The notes: generated from the letters alone by a model not told the origin. 61,615 nucleotides of DNA from Delftia sp. PS-11 (GCF_029870285.1 NZ_JACSYA010000033.1:1-61615); one strand, 5' to 3'. Shown: positions 17,859 to 28,799, counted from the stretch's first letter. Numbers and translations: made by a program.

Positions 17859-19205
17859 TCATCCCTCCCCGCGCTTGATGGCTTCTTCGATTTCTTCCTG
17901 AATGCGTTCCCAGCGGCGCAGGCACCAGCGCCGGGCGCCTTCGAGCAGGCCCAGGCCCACGGCGAAGACCGTCACGGCCACGGTCCAGGTGGCGGCCGAG
18001 CTGGTATCGAGCTGCGCGCCCATGAACGGCACCTGGGGCCCCAGCGCGGCATTGAGCTGCAGGTGGTAGATCATCTCGACGATGGCGGCGCCACCGACGA
18101 TCATGAGCAGGGCGCAGGCGGCAATCGCCAGGTAGGGCTGGACCAGACGGCTCCACTTGCCAAAGCGCGCCACGCGCAGGTTCATCATGATCAGGCTGGC
18201 CACGCCGCCCGGCGCATACATGACCATCAGCAGGAACACCAGGCCCAGGTACAGCAGCCAGGCCTTGGTCAGCTCGGACAGCAGCACCGAGGCCAGCACC
18301 AGCAGCACGGCGCCGATGATGGGGCCGAAGAAGAAGGTGGCGCCGCCCAGGAAGGTGAACAGCAGGTAGGAGCCCGAGCGCATGACGCTGACGCTGTCCA
18401 TGGCCGTGATGATCTCGAAGTTGATGGCGGCCAGCCCTCCGCCGATGCCCGCGAAAAAGCCCGCGATGATGAAGGCGAAATAGCGCACGCGCTGGGTGTT
18501 GTAGCCCACGAACTCCACGCGCTCGGGGTTATCGCGCACAGCATTGAGCATGCGCCCCAGCGGCGTGCCCGTGAAGGCGAACATGGCGGCCGTGCAGACG
18601 AAGCAGTAGACGGCGATCAGGTAATACACCTGCAGCCCCGAGCCGAAATTCAGGCCGAAGAAGGGCTGGCCATAGACGCGGTCGGTGGTGACGCCGCCCT
18701 CGCCGCCGAAGAACTCGGGGAACATCAGCGCCATGGAGGCCACCAGTTCGCCAACGCCCATGGTGATCATGGCGAAGGTCGTGCCCGACTTCTTGGTCGT
18801 CACATAGCCCAGCAGCGCGGCAAAGAACATGCCGCCCAGGCCGCCGACGATGGGAATCAGCACCAGCGGAATGCCCCATTCGCCGGCAGCGGCCCGGTTC
18901 ATGGCATGGATGGCAATGAACGAGCCCAGCCCCGTGTAGACCGCATGGCCGAAACTCAGCATGCCGCCCTGCCCCAGCAGGATGTTGTAGGACAGGCAGA
19001 TGATGATGAGGTAGCCGATCTGGCTGAGCATGGTCAGCGCCAGACTGCTGGTGAACACAAGCGGCGCCACGATCAGGGCCAGGGCGAACAGGCCCCAGAT
19101 CAGGATGCGGCCGATGTTCAGCGGCTGAAAGCTGTAGTGGCGCACGGCGCCCGAGCTGGTCTTGGCGGCCGAGGAAGCCATGGCCGGTTTGGTGATCGAT
19201 GACAT
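17859..19205 (-). CDS. livM: HAAT-family ABC transporter permease, LivM-like
   Basis: 448 residues from ATG 19205, two bases after the livH stop. It is polytopic, with many hydrophobic segments, and carries the LivM signature region LSYNILLGQGGMLSFGHAVYTGLG. Longer than the usual ~330-420 residues because of an N-terminal hydrophilic lead and a C-terminal extension with an extra hydrophobic pair and a charged tail (RRWERIQEEIEEAIKRGEG). It forms the inner-membrane channel with LivH. The C-terminal extension has no function that I recognise. Confidence 0.92.
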   Translation of the reverse strand: MSSITKPAMASSAAKTSSGAVRHYSFQPLNIGRILIWGLFALALIVAPLVFTSSLALTMLSQIGYLIIICLSYNILLGQGGMLSFGHAVYTGLGSFIAIHAMNRAAAGEWGIPLVLIPIVGGLGGMFFAALLGYVTTKKSGTTFAMITMGVGELVASMALMFPEFFGGEGGVTTDRVYGQPFFGLNFGSGLQVYYLIAVYCFVCTAAMFAFTGTPLGRMLNAVRDNPERVEFVGYNTQRVRYFAFIIAGFFAGIGGGLAAINFEIITAMDSVSVMRSGSYLLFTFLGGATFFFGPIIGAVLLVLASVLLSELTKAWLLYLGLVFLLMVMYAPGGVASLIMMNLRVARFGKWSRLVQPYLAIAACALLMIVGGAAIVEMIYHLQLNAALGPQVPFMGAQLDTSSAATWTVAVTVFAVGLGLLEGARRWCLRRWERIQEEIEEAIKRGEG

Positions 19206-19207
19206 GG

Positions 19208-20161
19208 TCAGTCCCCCCGCGTTCCGAGCAGGCCCTTGGGCCGGAAGATGAGAATCAGCACCAGGAACAGGTAGGGCAGGATGGGCGCGACCTGGGAGAT
19301 GGTGAGCTTGAGCAGCGGCCAGCCGAAGGTCTGCTCTCCGACCGGGCTGCCCAGCGAGGCCAGCAGGCCGGCCAGCGACCAGTCGATGGCCACGGCAAAG
19401 GTCTGCACGACACCAATCAGCAGCGAGGCCACGAAGGCGCCAGCCAGCGAACCCATGCCGCCGACCACCACCACCACGAAGATGATGGAGCCCACCGACA
19501 TGGCCATGGCCGGCTCGGTCACGTAGGTGTTGCCGCCGATGACGCCGGCCAGGCCCGCCAGCGCGCAGCCGCCGCCGAACACCAGCATGAACACGCGCGG
19601 CACGTTGTGGCCCAGCGCCTCGACCATCTCGGGGTTCTTGAGCGCCGCCTGGATGACCAGGCCGATGCGTGTGCGCGTCAGCAGCAGCCACACGGCCACC
19701 AGCATCAGCAGCGCCACCAGCATCACGAAGGAGCGCGAACGCGGGAACTGCGTGCCATAGAGCGTGAACAGCGGCCCCTGCAGCGCGGGAGGCAGCCCGT
19801 AGGGCACGGTGCCGCGCCCCCAGACCAGTTGCACCACCTCCAGAATGAGGTAGGACAGGCCAAAGGTCACGAGCAGCTCGGGCACATGGCCGTACTTGTG
19901 CACGCGGCGCAGGCTGTAGCGCTCGAACATGGCGCCCAGCCCTCCCACCAGCAGCGGCGCGATGAACAGCGCGCCCCAGAAGCCGATGATGGAGCTGAGC
20001 GTGTAGGCGAAGTAGGCGCCCAGCATGTAGAAGCTGGTGTGGGCGAAGTTGAGCACGCCCATCATGCTGAAGATCAGCGTGAGGCCGGAACTGAGCATGA
20101 ACAGCAGCAGCCCATAGCTCACGCCATTGAGCAGCGATATGGTGAAGAACTCAAGCGTCAT
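19208..20161 (-). CDS. livH: HAAT-family ABC transporter permease, LivH-like
   Basis: 317 residues, the usual LivH size, with about eight hydrophobic segments and the family N-terminus (LLNGVSYGLLLFMLSSGLTL, FSMMGVLNFAHTSFYMLGAY). It is the inner-membrane permease partner of LivM. It lies 58 bp downstream of the first binding-protein gene. The operon order binding protein, H, M, G, F is the standard one. Confidence 0.93.
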   Translation of the reverse strand: MTLEFFTISLLNGVSYGLLLFMLSSGLTLIFSMMGVLNFAHTSFYMLGAYFAYTLSSIIGFWGALFIAPLLVGGLGAMFERYSLRRVHKYGHVPELLVTFGLSYLILEVVQLVWGRGTVPYGLPPALQGPLFTLYGTQFPRSRSFVMLVALLMLVAVWLLLTRTRIGLVIQAALKNPEMVEALGHNVPRVFMLVFGGGCALAGLAGVIGGNTYVTEPAMAMSVGSIIFVVVVVGGMGSLAGAFVASLLIGVVQTFAVAIDWSLAGLLASLGSPVGEQTFGWPLLKLTISQVAPILPYLFLVLILIFRPKGLLGTRGD

Positions 20162-20219
20162 CGAAGAGCCTTGATGTCAGTGCGTTGCAAACGGGAAAAC
20201 GCGGGCTGGGGCCGTCCGC

Positions 20220-21455
20220 TCAGGACGGGCGCTTCATCTGGCAGGACGTGGGCGTGCTGGCCACATAGGGCTCGTAGTACTTCACGGGCGCGAAGGTGTA
20301 GCCGGTGTTCTCGGCGTCATAAGGGGTCTTGCCGCCGGCCTTTTCCCAGCGGGTGATGTACAGGCCCTGCTGCAGCTGGTGGTCGGTCTTGCGCATCTCG
20401 ACCTCGCCGTTGAAGCTCTTGATGCGCATGCCTTCCAGGGCTGCGGCCACCTTGACCGGATCGGTGCTGGAGGTCTTGGCGAACGCTGCATCCAGCAGCG
20501 CGAACACATGGTAGATCGAGCCCTGCGTGAGGTCGTCGTTCATCTTCTTCTTGAACTCGGCCATCAGCGGCTGGATGGGGCCACCCATGTTGTAGTGGCC
20601 ATAGCCCACGGTATAGACCTTGCCGTCGGAGGCCGCGCCCATGGCCGTGGGCGAGCCGGAGCCGAAGGCATAGTAGGTGTAGAACTTGACGTTGCCCAGG
20701 CCCGCGTCGTTGGCCGCCTTGAGCAGCAGCGCCAGGTCCGAGCCCCAGTTGCCCGTGATCACCGAGTCCGCGCCCGACTGCTTGATCTTGGCGATATAGG
20801 GCGCAAAGTCGCGCACCTGGGCCAGCGGCGCGAAATCGTCGCCGACGACCTGCACATCGGGGCGCTTGGCCTTGAGCATTTCCTTGGCGTACTTGGAGAC
20901 CTGCTGGCCGTGCGAGTAGTTCTGGTTGATCAGGTAGATCTTCTTGACATCGGGCACATCCTTCAGATAGGTCGTGAGCGCCTCCATCTTCATGGAGGTG
21001 TCGGCGTCCAGTCGGAAATGCCAGTAGCTGCACTTGTTGTTGGTCAGATCCGGGTCCACAGCCGCATAGTTGAGGTAGACGACCTCCTTGCCCTTGTTGC
21101 GCGCATTGTGCTTTTCCAGCGCGTCCATGATGGCCAGCGCCGGGCCCGAGCCATTGCCCTGGACCACATAGCGCGCGCCCTGGTCCATGGCCGAGCGCAG
21201 CACGGCTGTGGTTTCCTGCGGACTGAGCTTGTTGTCCAGCGCGATGATTTCGAACTTCACGCCCGAAGTGTTCTTTTTGTTGAACTCCTCGGCGATGAGC
21301 TGAAAGGTCTTGAGCTGGTTCGTGCCCACGGCGGCCATCAGGCCTGACAGCGGGTCGATCCAGCCGATCTTGACGGTCTCTCCCTTTTGCGCCCAGGCGC
21401 CCGATGCGCAGGCCAGCATGGCCGAGGCGGCCACCGAATGCACGATCCACTTCAT
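20220..21455 (-). CDS. ABC transporter periplasmic binding protein (LivK-like), copy 1
   Basis: 411 residues with a clear signal peptide (MKWIVHSVAAS...GAWAQ, likely cleaved after AWA). Type I periplasmic-binding fold with VKIGWIDPLSGLMAAVG near the mature N-terminus and NQNYSHGQQVSKYAKEML in the second lobe. AAGGAG precedes the start by 7 nt. It should capture the substrate for the LivHMGF transporter encoded directly downstream. The family binds amino acids, amides or carboxylic acids; the beta-oxidation context favours a carboxylic acid. Confidence 0.93.
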   Translation of the reverse strand: MKWIVHSVAASAMLACASGAWAQKGETVKIGWIDPLSGLMAAVGTNQLKTFQLIAEEFNKKNTSGVKFEIIALDNKLSPQETTAVLRSAMDQGARYVVQGNGSGPALAIMDALEKHNARNKGKEVVYLNYAAVDPDLTNNKCSYWHFRLDADTSMKMEALTTYLKDVPDVKKIYLINQNYSHGQQVSKYAKEMLKAKRPDVQVVGDDFAPLAQVRDFAPYIAKIKQSGADSVITGNWGSDLALLLKAANDAGLGNVKFYTYYAFGSGSPTAMGAASDGKVYTVGYGHYNMGGPIQPLMAEFKKKMNDDLTQGSIYHVFALLDAAFAKTSSTDPVKVAAALEGMRIKSFNGEVEMRKTDHQLQQGLYITRWEKAGGKTPYDAENTGYTFAPVKYYEPYVASTPTSCQMKRPS

Positions 21456-21636
21456 TGCTTGTCTCCTTTTTTATTGAGTGCGTTCCAGTGGCATCAGACT
21501 ACTGCCTGAATGACAATTTCCCGTCGGGGAATGCCTTAGAAACTATCGCGCAGGCGACTTCTCGGCAGTCGATGGCGCATTGGCGACAGATCGCCGTTGT
21601 TCGGACCAGAAAACCGTGTTTTGCCGGCTTTCAGGC

Positions 21637-21660
21637 AAAAAAAGGGGCGCCACGCGCCCC
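21637..21660 (-). terminator. Rho-independent terminator between the two binding-protein genes
   Basis: On the minus strand the stem GGGGCGC-GTG-GCGCCCC (21660-21644) is followed by seven T (21643-21637). It lies ~28 bp after the stop of the second binding-protein gene, so that gene probably makes its own abundant monocistronic message while partial read-through or a second promoter serves the transporter operon. Confidence 0.85.
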
Positions 21661-21687
21661 TTGCGAAGTCTTCGCCTGTGGGTGTGC

Positions 21688-22923
21688 TCAGGAAGGACGC
21701 TTCATCTGGCAGGATGTGGGGGTGCTGGCCACATAGGGCTCGTAGTACTTCACGGGAACGAAGGTATAGCCCGTGTTCTCCGAATCCATCGGGTACTTGC
21801 CGCCCGCTTTTTCCCAGCGCGCGATGAACAGGCCCTGCTGCAGCTGGTGGTCGGTCTTGCGCATCTCGACCTCGCCATTGATGCTGTTGAACTTCATGCC
21901 CTCCATGGTGGCGGCCACCTTGGCCGGGTCCGTGGTCTTGGCGCGCAGGAAGGCCTGGTCCAGCATGGTCAGGCCCGAGTACAGCGAGCCGGTGTACATG
22001 TCGTCGTTGAACTTGGCCTTGAAGCCCTTGGTGATGCGGTCCAGCGGGCCGGGCAGGTTCAGGTGGCCATAGCCCACCATGTAGACCTTGTCGCTCGCAG
22101 CCGCGCCCAGGGCCGTGGGCGCCCCCGTGGCAATCGCGTAGTAGGTGTAGAACTTGACGTTGTTCAGGCCTGCATCGTTGGCCGCCTTGATCAGCAGCGC
22201 CAGATCCGAGCCCCAGTTGCCCGTGATCACCGAGTCCGCACCCGACTGCTTGATTTTGGCCACATAGGGTGCGAAGTCACGCACCTGGGCCAGCGGCGAG
22301 AAGTCGTCGCCCACTATCTCGATATCGGGGCGCTTGCGCTTGAGCATCTCCTTGGCGTATTTGGAAACCTGCTGGCCGTGCGAGTAGTTCTGGTTGATCA
22401 GGTAGACCTTCTTGACCTCGGACACATCCTTCAGGTAAGTTGTCAGCGCCTCCATCTTCATGGAGGTGTCGGCGTCCAGCCGGAAATGCCAGTAGCTGCA
22501 CTTGCTGTTGGTCAGGTCAGGGTCCACGGCTGCGTAGTTGAGGAAGACCACCTCCTTGCCCTTGTTGCGCGCATTGTGCTTTTCCAGCGCATCCATGATG
22601 GCCAGCGCCGGGCCCGAGCCATTACCCTGGAAGACATAGCGCACGCCCTGGTCCATGGCCGAGCGCAGCGCCGCCGTGGTTTCCTGCGGGCTGAGCTTGT
22701 TGTCGATGCCGATGATCTCGAACTTCACGCCCGAAGCTGTGCCCTTGTTGAGTTCCTCCGCGATGTACTGCAGGCTCTTGAGCTGGTTGGAGCCCAGCGC
22801 CGCCATCAGGCCCGACAGCGGGTCGATCCATGCAATCTTCACCGTCTCGCCCTTCTGGGCCAGGGCGCCGGTAGCGCATGCCAGGGCCAGGGATGCCGTC
22901 AATGCCTTGATCGCGAACTTCAT
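21688..22923 (-). CDS. ABC transporter periplasmic binding protein (LivK-like), copy 2
   Basis: 411 residues, a close paralogue of the protein at 20220-21455, colinear along its whole length with an identical C-terminal end (YYEPYVASTPTSCQMKRPS). Signal peptide MKFAIKALTASLALACATGALA. GAGGAG precedes the start. The lobes facing the ligand differ more than the ends, e.g. around the M-V-G-Y-G-H-L-N-L-P-G segment. The pair is a tandem duplication and may widen the substrate range of one permease. It is followed by its own terminator. Confidence 0.93.
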   Translation of the reverse strand: MKFAIKALTASLALACATGALAQKGETVKIAWIDPLSGLMAALGSNQLKSLQYIAEELNKGTASGVKFEIIGIDNKLSPQETTAALRSAMDQGVRYVFQGNGSGPALAIMDALEKHNARNKGKEVVFLNYAAVDPDLTNSKCSYWHFRLDADTSMKMEALTTYLKDVSEVKKVYLINQNYSHGQQVSKYAKEMLKRKRPDIEIVGDDFSPLAQVRDFAPYVAKIKQSGADSVITGNWGSDLALLIKAANDAGLNNVKFYTYYAIATGAPTALGAAASDKVYMVGYGHLNLPGPLDRITKGFKAKFNDDMYTGSLYSGLTMLDQAFLRAKTTDPAKVAATMEGMKFNSINGEVEMRKTDHQLQQGLFIARWEKAGGKYPMDSENTGYTFVPVKYYEPYVASTPTSCQMKRPS

Positions 22924-22990
22924 GAAGCGTCTCCTCTTATGATGGTTTCAGAGCAAGGCCAGCGTAATGGCGCAGCGGCTGTGCATTGAT

Positions 22991-23016
22991 CGGTGATAGC
23001 CCTAGGGCTATCGCCG
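22991..23016. promoter_or_regulatory. 26-bp near-perfect palindrome upstream of the second binding-protein gene
   Basis: The core GATAGCCCTAGGGCTATC (22995-23012) is an 18-bp perfect palindrome; the arms extend to 26 bp with one mismatch. It lies about 70 bp before the start at 22923 and 62 bp after the ligase stop at 23079. With no loop and no T-run it looks more like an operator for a dimeric regulator than a terminator. Confidence 0.55.
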
Positions 23017-23078
23017 ACGAGACTCGACGCCCAGGCCATGGCACGGGGCATGCATGCCATGGCCTGGGGCTGACGCAC

Positions 23079-24716
<1,638 letters not shown>

Positions 24717-24909
24717 CAAAGGCTCCTAAGGTGAAAAGCGTTGCAATGGTTTCATGGACTGCGGCGCAGTGCAGGGCATTGTGTTGTCGAACCTGCCCGA
24801 TTCGGCAGCGCCGCCTGCGGGGAAAACCCTAGCAATGACGCCAAGGCGTCAGCCCGCCCGCATGGACCCAGCCCGGCACGGGACATCGGCGGTGGGCGAC
24901 AATTTGCCC

Positions 24910-26442
24910 ATGAATCTGCATGCTGCCGACCAAGGCCCTGCGCCGGCACCCTCCCCCGAACGTGTCCTGGACTGGCAAGAAGGTTTTGCCGCCCTGGGCC
25001 CGGCCTTTTACACAGAACTGCGGCCCACACCCCTGCCCGAGCCGCAGTGGGTGGCCACCAGCGCCGGCGTGGCCGAACTGCTGGGCCTGGATGCGCAGTG
25101 GATGGCAGGCGACGAGGCGCTGCAGGCCCTCACCGGCAATACCCTGCTGGCTGGCAGCCGGCCGCTGGCCAGCGTCTACAGCGGACACCAGTTCGGCGTC
25201 TGGGCAGGCCAGCTCGGCGATGGCCGCGCCATCTTGCTGGGCGAAACCACCTCGGGCCAGGAGATCCAGCTCAAGGGCGCCGGGCGCACGCCCTACTCGC
25301 GCATGGGCGATGGCCGCGCCGTGCTGCGCTCGTCCATCCGCGAATTCCTGTGCAGCGAGGCTATGCATGCCCTGGGCATTCCCACCACGCGCGCGCTCAG
25401 TGTCACCAGCTCACCGGCGCCCGTGCGGCGCGAGGAAATCGAGACGGCCGCCGTGGTCGCGCGCGTGGCGCCCAGCTTCATCCGCTTCGGGCATTTCGAG
25501 CATTTCGCGGCGCGCGACCAGATCGGCCCCCTGCGCCAGCTGGCCGACTATGTGATCGATCGCTACTACCCCGAGTGCCGCACGGCCCAGGCCCTGTCAG
25601 GCAATGCCTGTGCCAACCTGCTGCAGGCCGTCAGCGAGCGCACGGCGCGGCTGCTGGCGCAGTGGCAGGCTGTGGGCTTTTGCCATGGGGTGATGAATAC
25701 CGACAACATGAGCATCCTGGGCCTGACGATCGACTACGGCCCTTTCCAGTTCCTGGATGCCTTCAACCCAGGCCATATCTGCAACCACAGCGACAGCCAG
25801 GGGCGCTACGCCTTCAACCGCCAGCCCCAGGTGGCCTACTGGAATCTGTACTGCCTGGGCCAGGCACTGCTGCCGCTGATCGGCGACGAGGACCTGACCA
25901 TTGCAGCGCTGGAGTCCTACAAGCAGGTCTTTCCCCAGGCCTATGGCACGCTCATGCTGCGCAAACTGGGGCTGCCCGCCGATGCGCAGGACACCCCGCC
26001 CGCCGAGGGCCGCTTTGCCTCCCTGGTGAACCCGCTGCTGCAACTGCTGGCCGACAATGCCGTGGACTACACCATTTTCTTCAGCCGGCTGACCGACGCC
26101 GTGGCCGCGGCGGACAGCGCAGCCCCCGACTTCGGCGCCGTGCGCGATCTGGTGCTGGACCGTCCCGCCTTCGACGCCTGGGCCGCAGGCTACGCCCTGC
26201 AGCTGGGCACGGTGGATCAACAGGCGGCAGTCGCGCTGATGCAGGCATCGAACCCGCGCTTCGTGCTGCGCAACCACCTGGGCGAAATCGCCATCCGCGC
26301 TGCCAGGACCGGCGACTTCAGCGTGGTGCGCCAGCTGCTGGCGGTGCTGCAAAAGCCGTTCGATCACCACGCCGAGCATGCCCCATGGGCAGGCTTTCCG
26401 CCCGACTGGGCTTCCTCCATCGAAATCAGCTGTTCATCATGA
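24910..26442 (+). CDS. selO: Protein adenylyltransferase SelO
   Basis: 510 residues from ATG 24910, where homology begins; upstream in-frame ATGs (e.g. 24835) are possible and the ribosome binding site is weak. SelO is a pseudokinase-fold AMPylator that transfers AMP to Ser/Thr/Tyr of redox proteins. Seen are [46 protein letters not shown] (metal and catalytic region, ~residue 258) and DYGPFQFLD. The C-terminal ISCSS keeps the conserved Cys508 found in the selenocysteine position of eukaryotic homologues. Its stop overlaps the msrB start (ATGA), so the two are translationally coupled. Confidence 0.95.
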   Translation: MNLHAADQGPAPAPSPERVLDWQEGFAALGPAFYTELRPTPLPEPQWVATSAGVAELLGLDAQWMAGDEALQALTGNTLLAGSRPLASVYSGHQFGVWAGQLGDGRAILLGETTSGQEIQLKGAGRTPYSRMGDGRAVLRSSIREFLCSEAMHALGIPTTRALSVTSSPAPVRREEIETAAVVARVAPSFIRFGHFEHFAARDQIGPLRQLADYVIDRYYPECRTAQALSGNACANLLQAVSERTARLLAQWQAVGFCHGVMNTDNMSILGLTIDYGPFQFLDAFNPGHICNHSDSQGRYAFNRQPQVAYWNLYCLGQALLPLIGDEDLTIAALESYKQVFPQAYGTLMLRKLGLPADAQDTPPAEGRFASLVNPLLQLLADNAVDYTIFFSRLTDAVAAADSAAPDFGAVRDLVLDRPAFDAWAAGYALQLGTVDQQAAVALMQASNPRFVLRNHLGEIAIRAARTGDFSVVRQLLAVLQKPFDHHAEHAPWAGFPPDWASSIEISCSS

Positions 26443-26849
26443 GCTTTCCCACCCAAAAGACCGAGCAGGAATGGCAGGCACAGTTGCAGGCCAAGGGTGC
26501 CGAGCCTGCCGCCTTCCAGGTGACGCGCCATGCGGCGACCGAGCGCCCATTCACAGGCCGCTACGAGCAGTTCTGGGCCGACGGCAGCTACCACTGCATC
26601 TGCTGCGATGCCAAGCTGTTCGACTCCGACACCAAGTTCGACGCGGGCTGCGGCTGGCCCAGCTTCGACCGGGCCGTGCCCGGCGCCATCACCGAGATCG
26701 TGGACCGCAGCCACGGCATGGTGCGCACCGAGACCGTCTGCAGCCAGTGCGGCGCCCACCTGGGCCATGTCTTTCCCGACGGCCCCACCGACACCGGGCT
26801 GCGCTACTGCATGAACTCGGCTTCCCTGCAGTTCGAGCCGCCGCAATAA
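26439..26849 (+). CDS. msrB: Peptide-methionine (R)-S-oxide reductase MsrB
   Basis: 136 residues starting inside the selO stop (ATGA overlap at 26439-26442). It reduces methionine-R-sulfoxide in proteins. The zinc pairs C53xxC56 and C101xxC104, the GCGWPSF motif and catalytic Cys124 in RYCMNSASL are present. Complete for a stand-alone MsrB. Coupling to SelO, itself redox-regulated and acting on redox proteins, suggests a small oxidative-stress unit. Confidence 0.96.
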   Translation: MSFPTQKTEQEWQAQLQAKGAEPAAFQVTRHAATERPFTGRYEQFWADGSYHCICCDAKLFDSDTKFDAGCGWPSFDRAVPGAITEIVDRSHGMVRTETVCSQCGAHLGHVFPDGPTDTGLRYCMNSASLQFEPPQ

Positions 26850-26995
26850 GCGCTGCAGCTGCCACAGCCTGGCACGCCATCCGTAAAAACCCCTGAGATG
26901 GCGTCCTTGCCGCAGGCCGCGCATGCCGGCTGCGCCACAATGCGCCTGCAGAGCCCAGGCCACATGCCTGGCTGCAAGCCCATCGAAATCTTCCA

Positions 26996-27565
26996 ATGAA
27001 GTTACTGATCGACTTTTTCCCCATCATCCTGTTCTTCGTGGCCTTCAAGGTCTGGGGCATCTACACGGCCACGGCCGTGGCCATCGTCGCCACCATCGCG
27101 CAGATTGCCTACCTGCGCGTGCGCCACGGCAAGGTCGAGCCCATGCAGTGGGTAAGCCTGGGCGTGATCGTGCTGTTCGGCGGCGCCACCCTGCTGGCAC
27201 ACAACGACACCTTCATCAAGTGGAAGCCCACCGTGCTGTACTGGCTGATGGGCGCCAGCCTGCTGATCGGCCAGCTAGTGTTCCGCAAGAACCTGCTGCG
27301 CTCCGTCATGGGCGCGCAGCTGCAGCTGCCCGAGCACGCCTGGCGCACCCTGAACTGGAGCTGGTCGGCCTTTTTTGCCGCCATGGGCGCGCTCAACCTG
27401 GCGGTGGCCTACCACTTCGATACCGACACCTGGGTCAACTTCAAGCTCTTTGGCGGCATGGGGCTGATGCTGGTTTTCGTGGTCGCACAGGCGATCTACA
27501 TGAGCCGCTTCATGCAGGAAGACAAGGCCACTCAGGACGGCCTGCAAAAGGACACGCAGCGATGA
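26996..27565 (+). CDS. yciB: Inner membrane-spanning septation protein A (YciB family)
   Basis: 189 residues, typical length. Starts MKLLIDFFPIILFFVAFK and has five hydrophobic segments, with the conserved WKPTVLYWLMG and FRKNLLR motifs. YciB is an inner-membrane protein linked to envelope synthesis and cell division. Its stop overlaps the bolA start (ATGA), the same coupling as in the preceding gene pair. Confidence 0.95.
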   Translation: MKLLIDFFPIILFFVAFKVWGIYTATAVAIVATIAQIAYLRVRHGKVEPMQWVSLGVIVLFGGATLLAHNDTFIKWKPTVLYWLMGASLLIGQLVFRKNLLRSVMGAQLQLPEHAWRTLNWSWSAFFAAMGALNLAVAYHFDTDTWVNFKLFGGMGLMLVFVVAQAIYMSRFMQEDKATQDGLQKDTQR

Positions 27566-27837
27566 ACACCCAGCCACTGGCCATCACCGCCCAAGCCATG
27601 ACTGACGCACTGCGCGAACGTCTGGCACCCGAGCATCTCGAAGTCGTGGACGAAAGCGCCCAGCATGCAGGCCATGCCGGCGCCAACGGCACCGGCGCAG
27701 GCACACATTTCCGTGTGCGCATTGCCTCGCCCATGTTTCAAGGCAAACCGCGTCTGGCACGCCATCGCCTTGTGTATGATGCGCTGCAAGGCTTCATTGA
27801 CCAGGGTGTGCATGCCATCGCCATTGAGGTCCTCTGA
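27562..27837 (+). CDS. bolA: BolA-family protein
   Basis: 91 residues from the ATG that overlaps the yciB stop. Single BolA/class II KH-like domain: ALRERLAPEHLEVVDES near the N-terminus, HFRVRIASPMFQGKPRLARHRLVYDAL and the C-terminal GVHAIAIEVL. BolA proteins pair with monothiol glutaredoxins and act in iron-sulfur handling or morphology. The Gly/Ala-rich insert between strands 1 and 2 (HAGHAGANGTGAG) is longer than usual. Followed immediately by a terminator. Confidence 0.93.
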   Translation: MNTQPLAITAQAMTDALRERLAPEHLEVVDESAQHAGHAGANGTGAGTHFRVRIASPMFQGKPRLARHRLVYDALQGFIDQGVHAIAIEVL

Positions 27838-27843
27838 AAACAC

Positions 27844-27868
27844 AGGCTCCGCCGACCCGGAGCCTTTT
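27844..27868 (+). terminator. Rho-independent terminator after bolA
   Basis: Stem AGGCTCCG/CGGAGCCT (27844-27851 with 27858-27865), 6-nt loop, then TTTT. It begins 7 bp after the bolA stop and closes the yciB-bolA unit. Confidence 0.8.
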
Positions 27869-27915
27869 GCGCATCCATGCGCTAGAAACCTATTTCCCTC
27901 ATCTCTGGAATTCGC

Positions 27916-28701
27916 ATGAAAAAACAGCTTCTGACCAGCCTGGTGACTGCCGCCGTGCTGAGCACCGCAGCCCTGTCCGCCTCGGCCCAGAACATCGCCG
28001 TGGTCAATGGCAAGGCCGTGCCCAAGGCCCGTGCCGAGGCGCTCAAGCAGCAAATCGAGCAAAGCGGCCGGCCTGTGACGCCCGATCTGGAAGCGCAGAT
28101 CAAGGAAGAAGTCATCGCCCGCGAAATCTTCATGCAGGAAGCCAACCGCCGTGGCCTGGCCAACAGCGCTGCCTACAAGCAGCAGATGGAGCTGGCACGC
28201 CAGACCATCCTGATCCGCGCGCTGTTCGACGACTTTGTCGCCAAGAACAAGGTGACCGAAGCCGAAGCCAAGGCCGAGTACGACAAGTTCGTCGCCGCCA
28301 ACGCAGGCAAGGAATACAAGGCCAGCCACATCCTGGTCGAGTCCGAGGACCGTGCCAAGGCCATCATCGCTGAAGTCAAGGGCGGCAAGAAGTTCGAAGA
28401 CATCGCCAAGAAGGAATCCAAGGACCCCGGATCGGGCGCACGCGGCGGCGATCTGGACTGGGCCAACCCCAAGAGCTATGTGCCCGAATTCACCGAAGCG
28501 CTGGTCAAACTCGACAAGGGCGGCATGACCCAGGCCCCGGTCAAGAGCCAGTTCGGCTGGCACGTGATCCGCCTGGACGATGTGCGCCAGGCTGAACTGC
28601 CCAAGTTCGAGGAAGTCAAGCCCCAGATCGAGCAACAGCTGCAACAGCAAAAGCTGGGCCAATTCCAGGAAACACTGCGCGAAAAGGCCAAGATCCAGTA
28701 A
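27916..28701 (+). CDS. Periplasmic parvulin-type peptidyl-prolyl isomerase
   Basis: 261 residues with a signal peptide (MKKQLLTSLVTAAVLSTAALSASA). Helical chaperone-like N-part (~25-130), then a PpiC rotamase domain (~135-235): ASHILVESEDRAKAII, GGDLDWANPKSYVPEF, VKSQFGWHVIRL. It assists folding of exported proteins in the periplasm. A strong terminator follows, so it is probably a single-gene transcript. Comparable Burkholderiales proteins are annotated as PpiC/Cbf2-like; I do not assign a symbol. Confidence 0.93.
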   Translation: MKKQLLTSLVTAAVLSTAALSASAQNIAVVNGKAVPKARAEALKQQIEQSGRPVTPDLEAQIKEEVIAREIFMQEANRRGLANSAAYKQQMELARQTILIRALFDDFVAKNKVTEAEAKAEYDKFVAANAGKEYKASHILVESEDRAKAIIAEVKGGKKFEDIAKKESKDPGSGARGGDLDWANPKSYVPEFTEALVKLDKGGMTQAPVKSQFGWHVIRLDDVRQAELPKFEEVKPQIEQQLQQQKLGQFQETLREKAKIQ

Positions 28702-28747
28702 GATGTGTACCAGTTGGAGGTGAAAACCTTCAACCAGACCATCACCA

Positions 28748-28773
28748 AGCCCGCCTCCGCGCGGGCTTTTTTT
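28748..28773 (+). terminator. Rho-independent terminator after the PPIase gene
   Basis: Stem AGCCCGC/GCGGGCT (28748-28754 with 28761-28767), 6-nt loop, followed by a run of T to 28773. Confidence 0.9.
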
Positions 28774-28799
28774 CATTCCTTCACCCGACGAGGATGTGC

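Noticed and set aside
11124..19202. Very long plus-strand open frames (up to ~1050 codons) opposite the fad/liv genes
   Set aside because: High-GC genes leave the opposite strand open. These frames are His/Gly/Ala-rich with no known domains, while the minus strand codes for complete conserved enzymes.
24741..26849. A 702-codon protein ending in MsrB
   Set aside because: Its first ~565 codons are the out-of-frame shadow of selO. MsrB alone starts at 26439 with an ATGA overlap.
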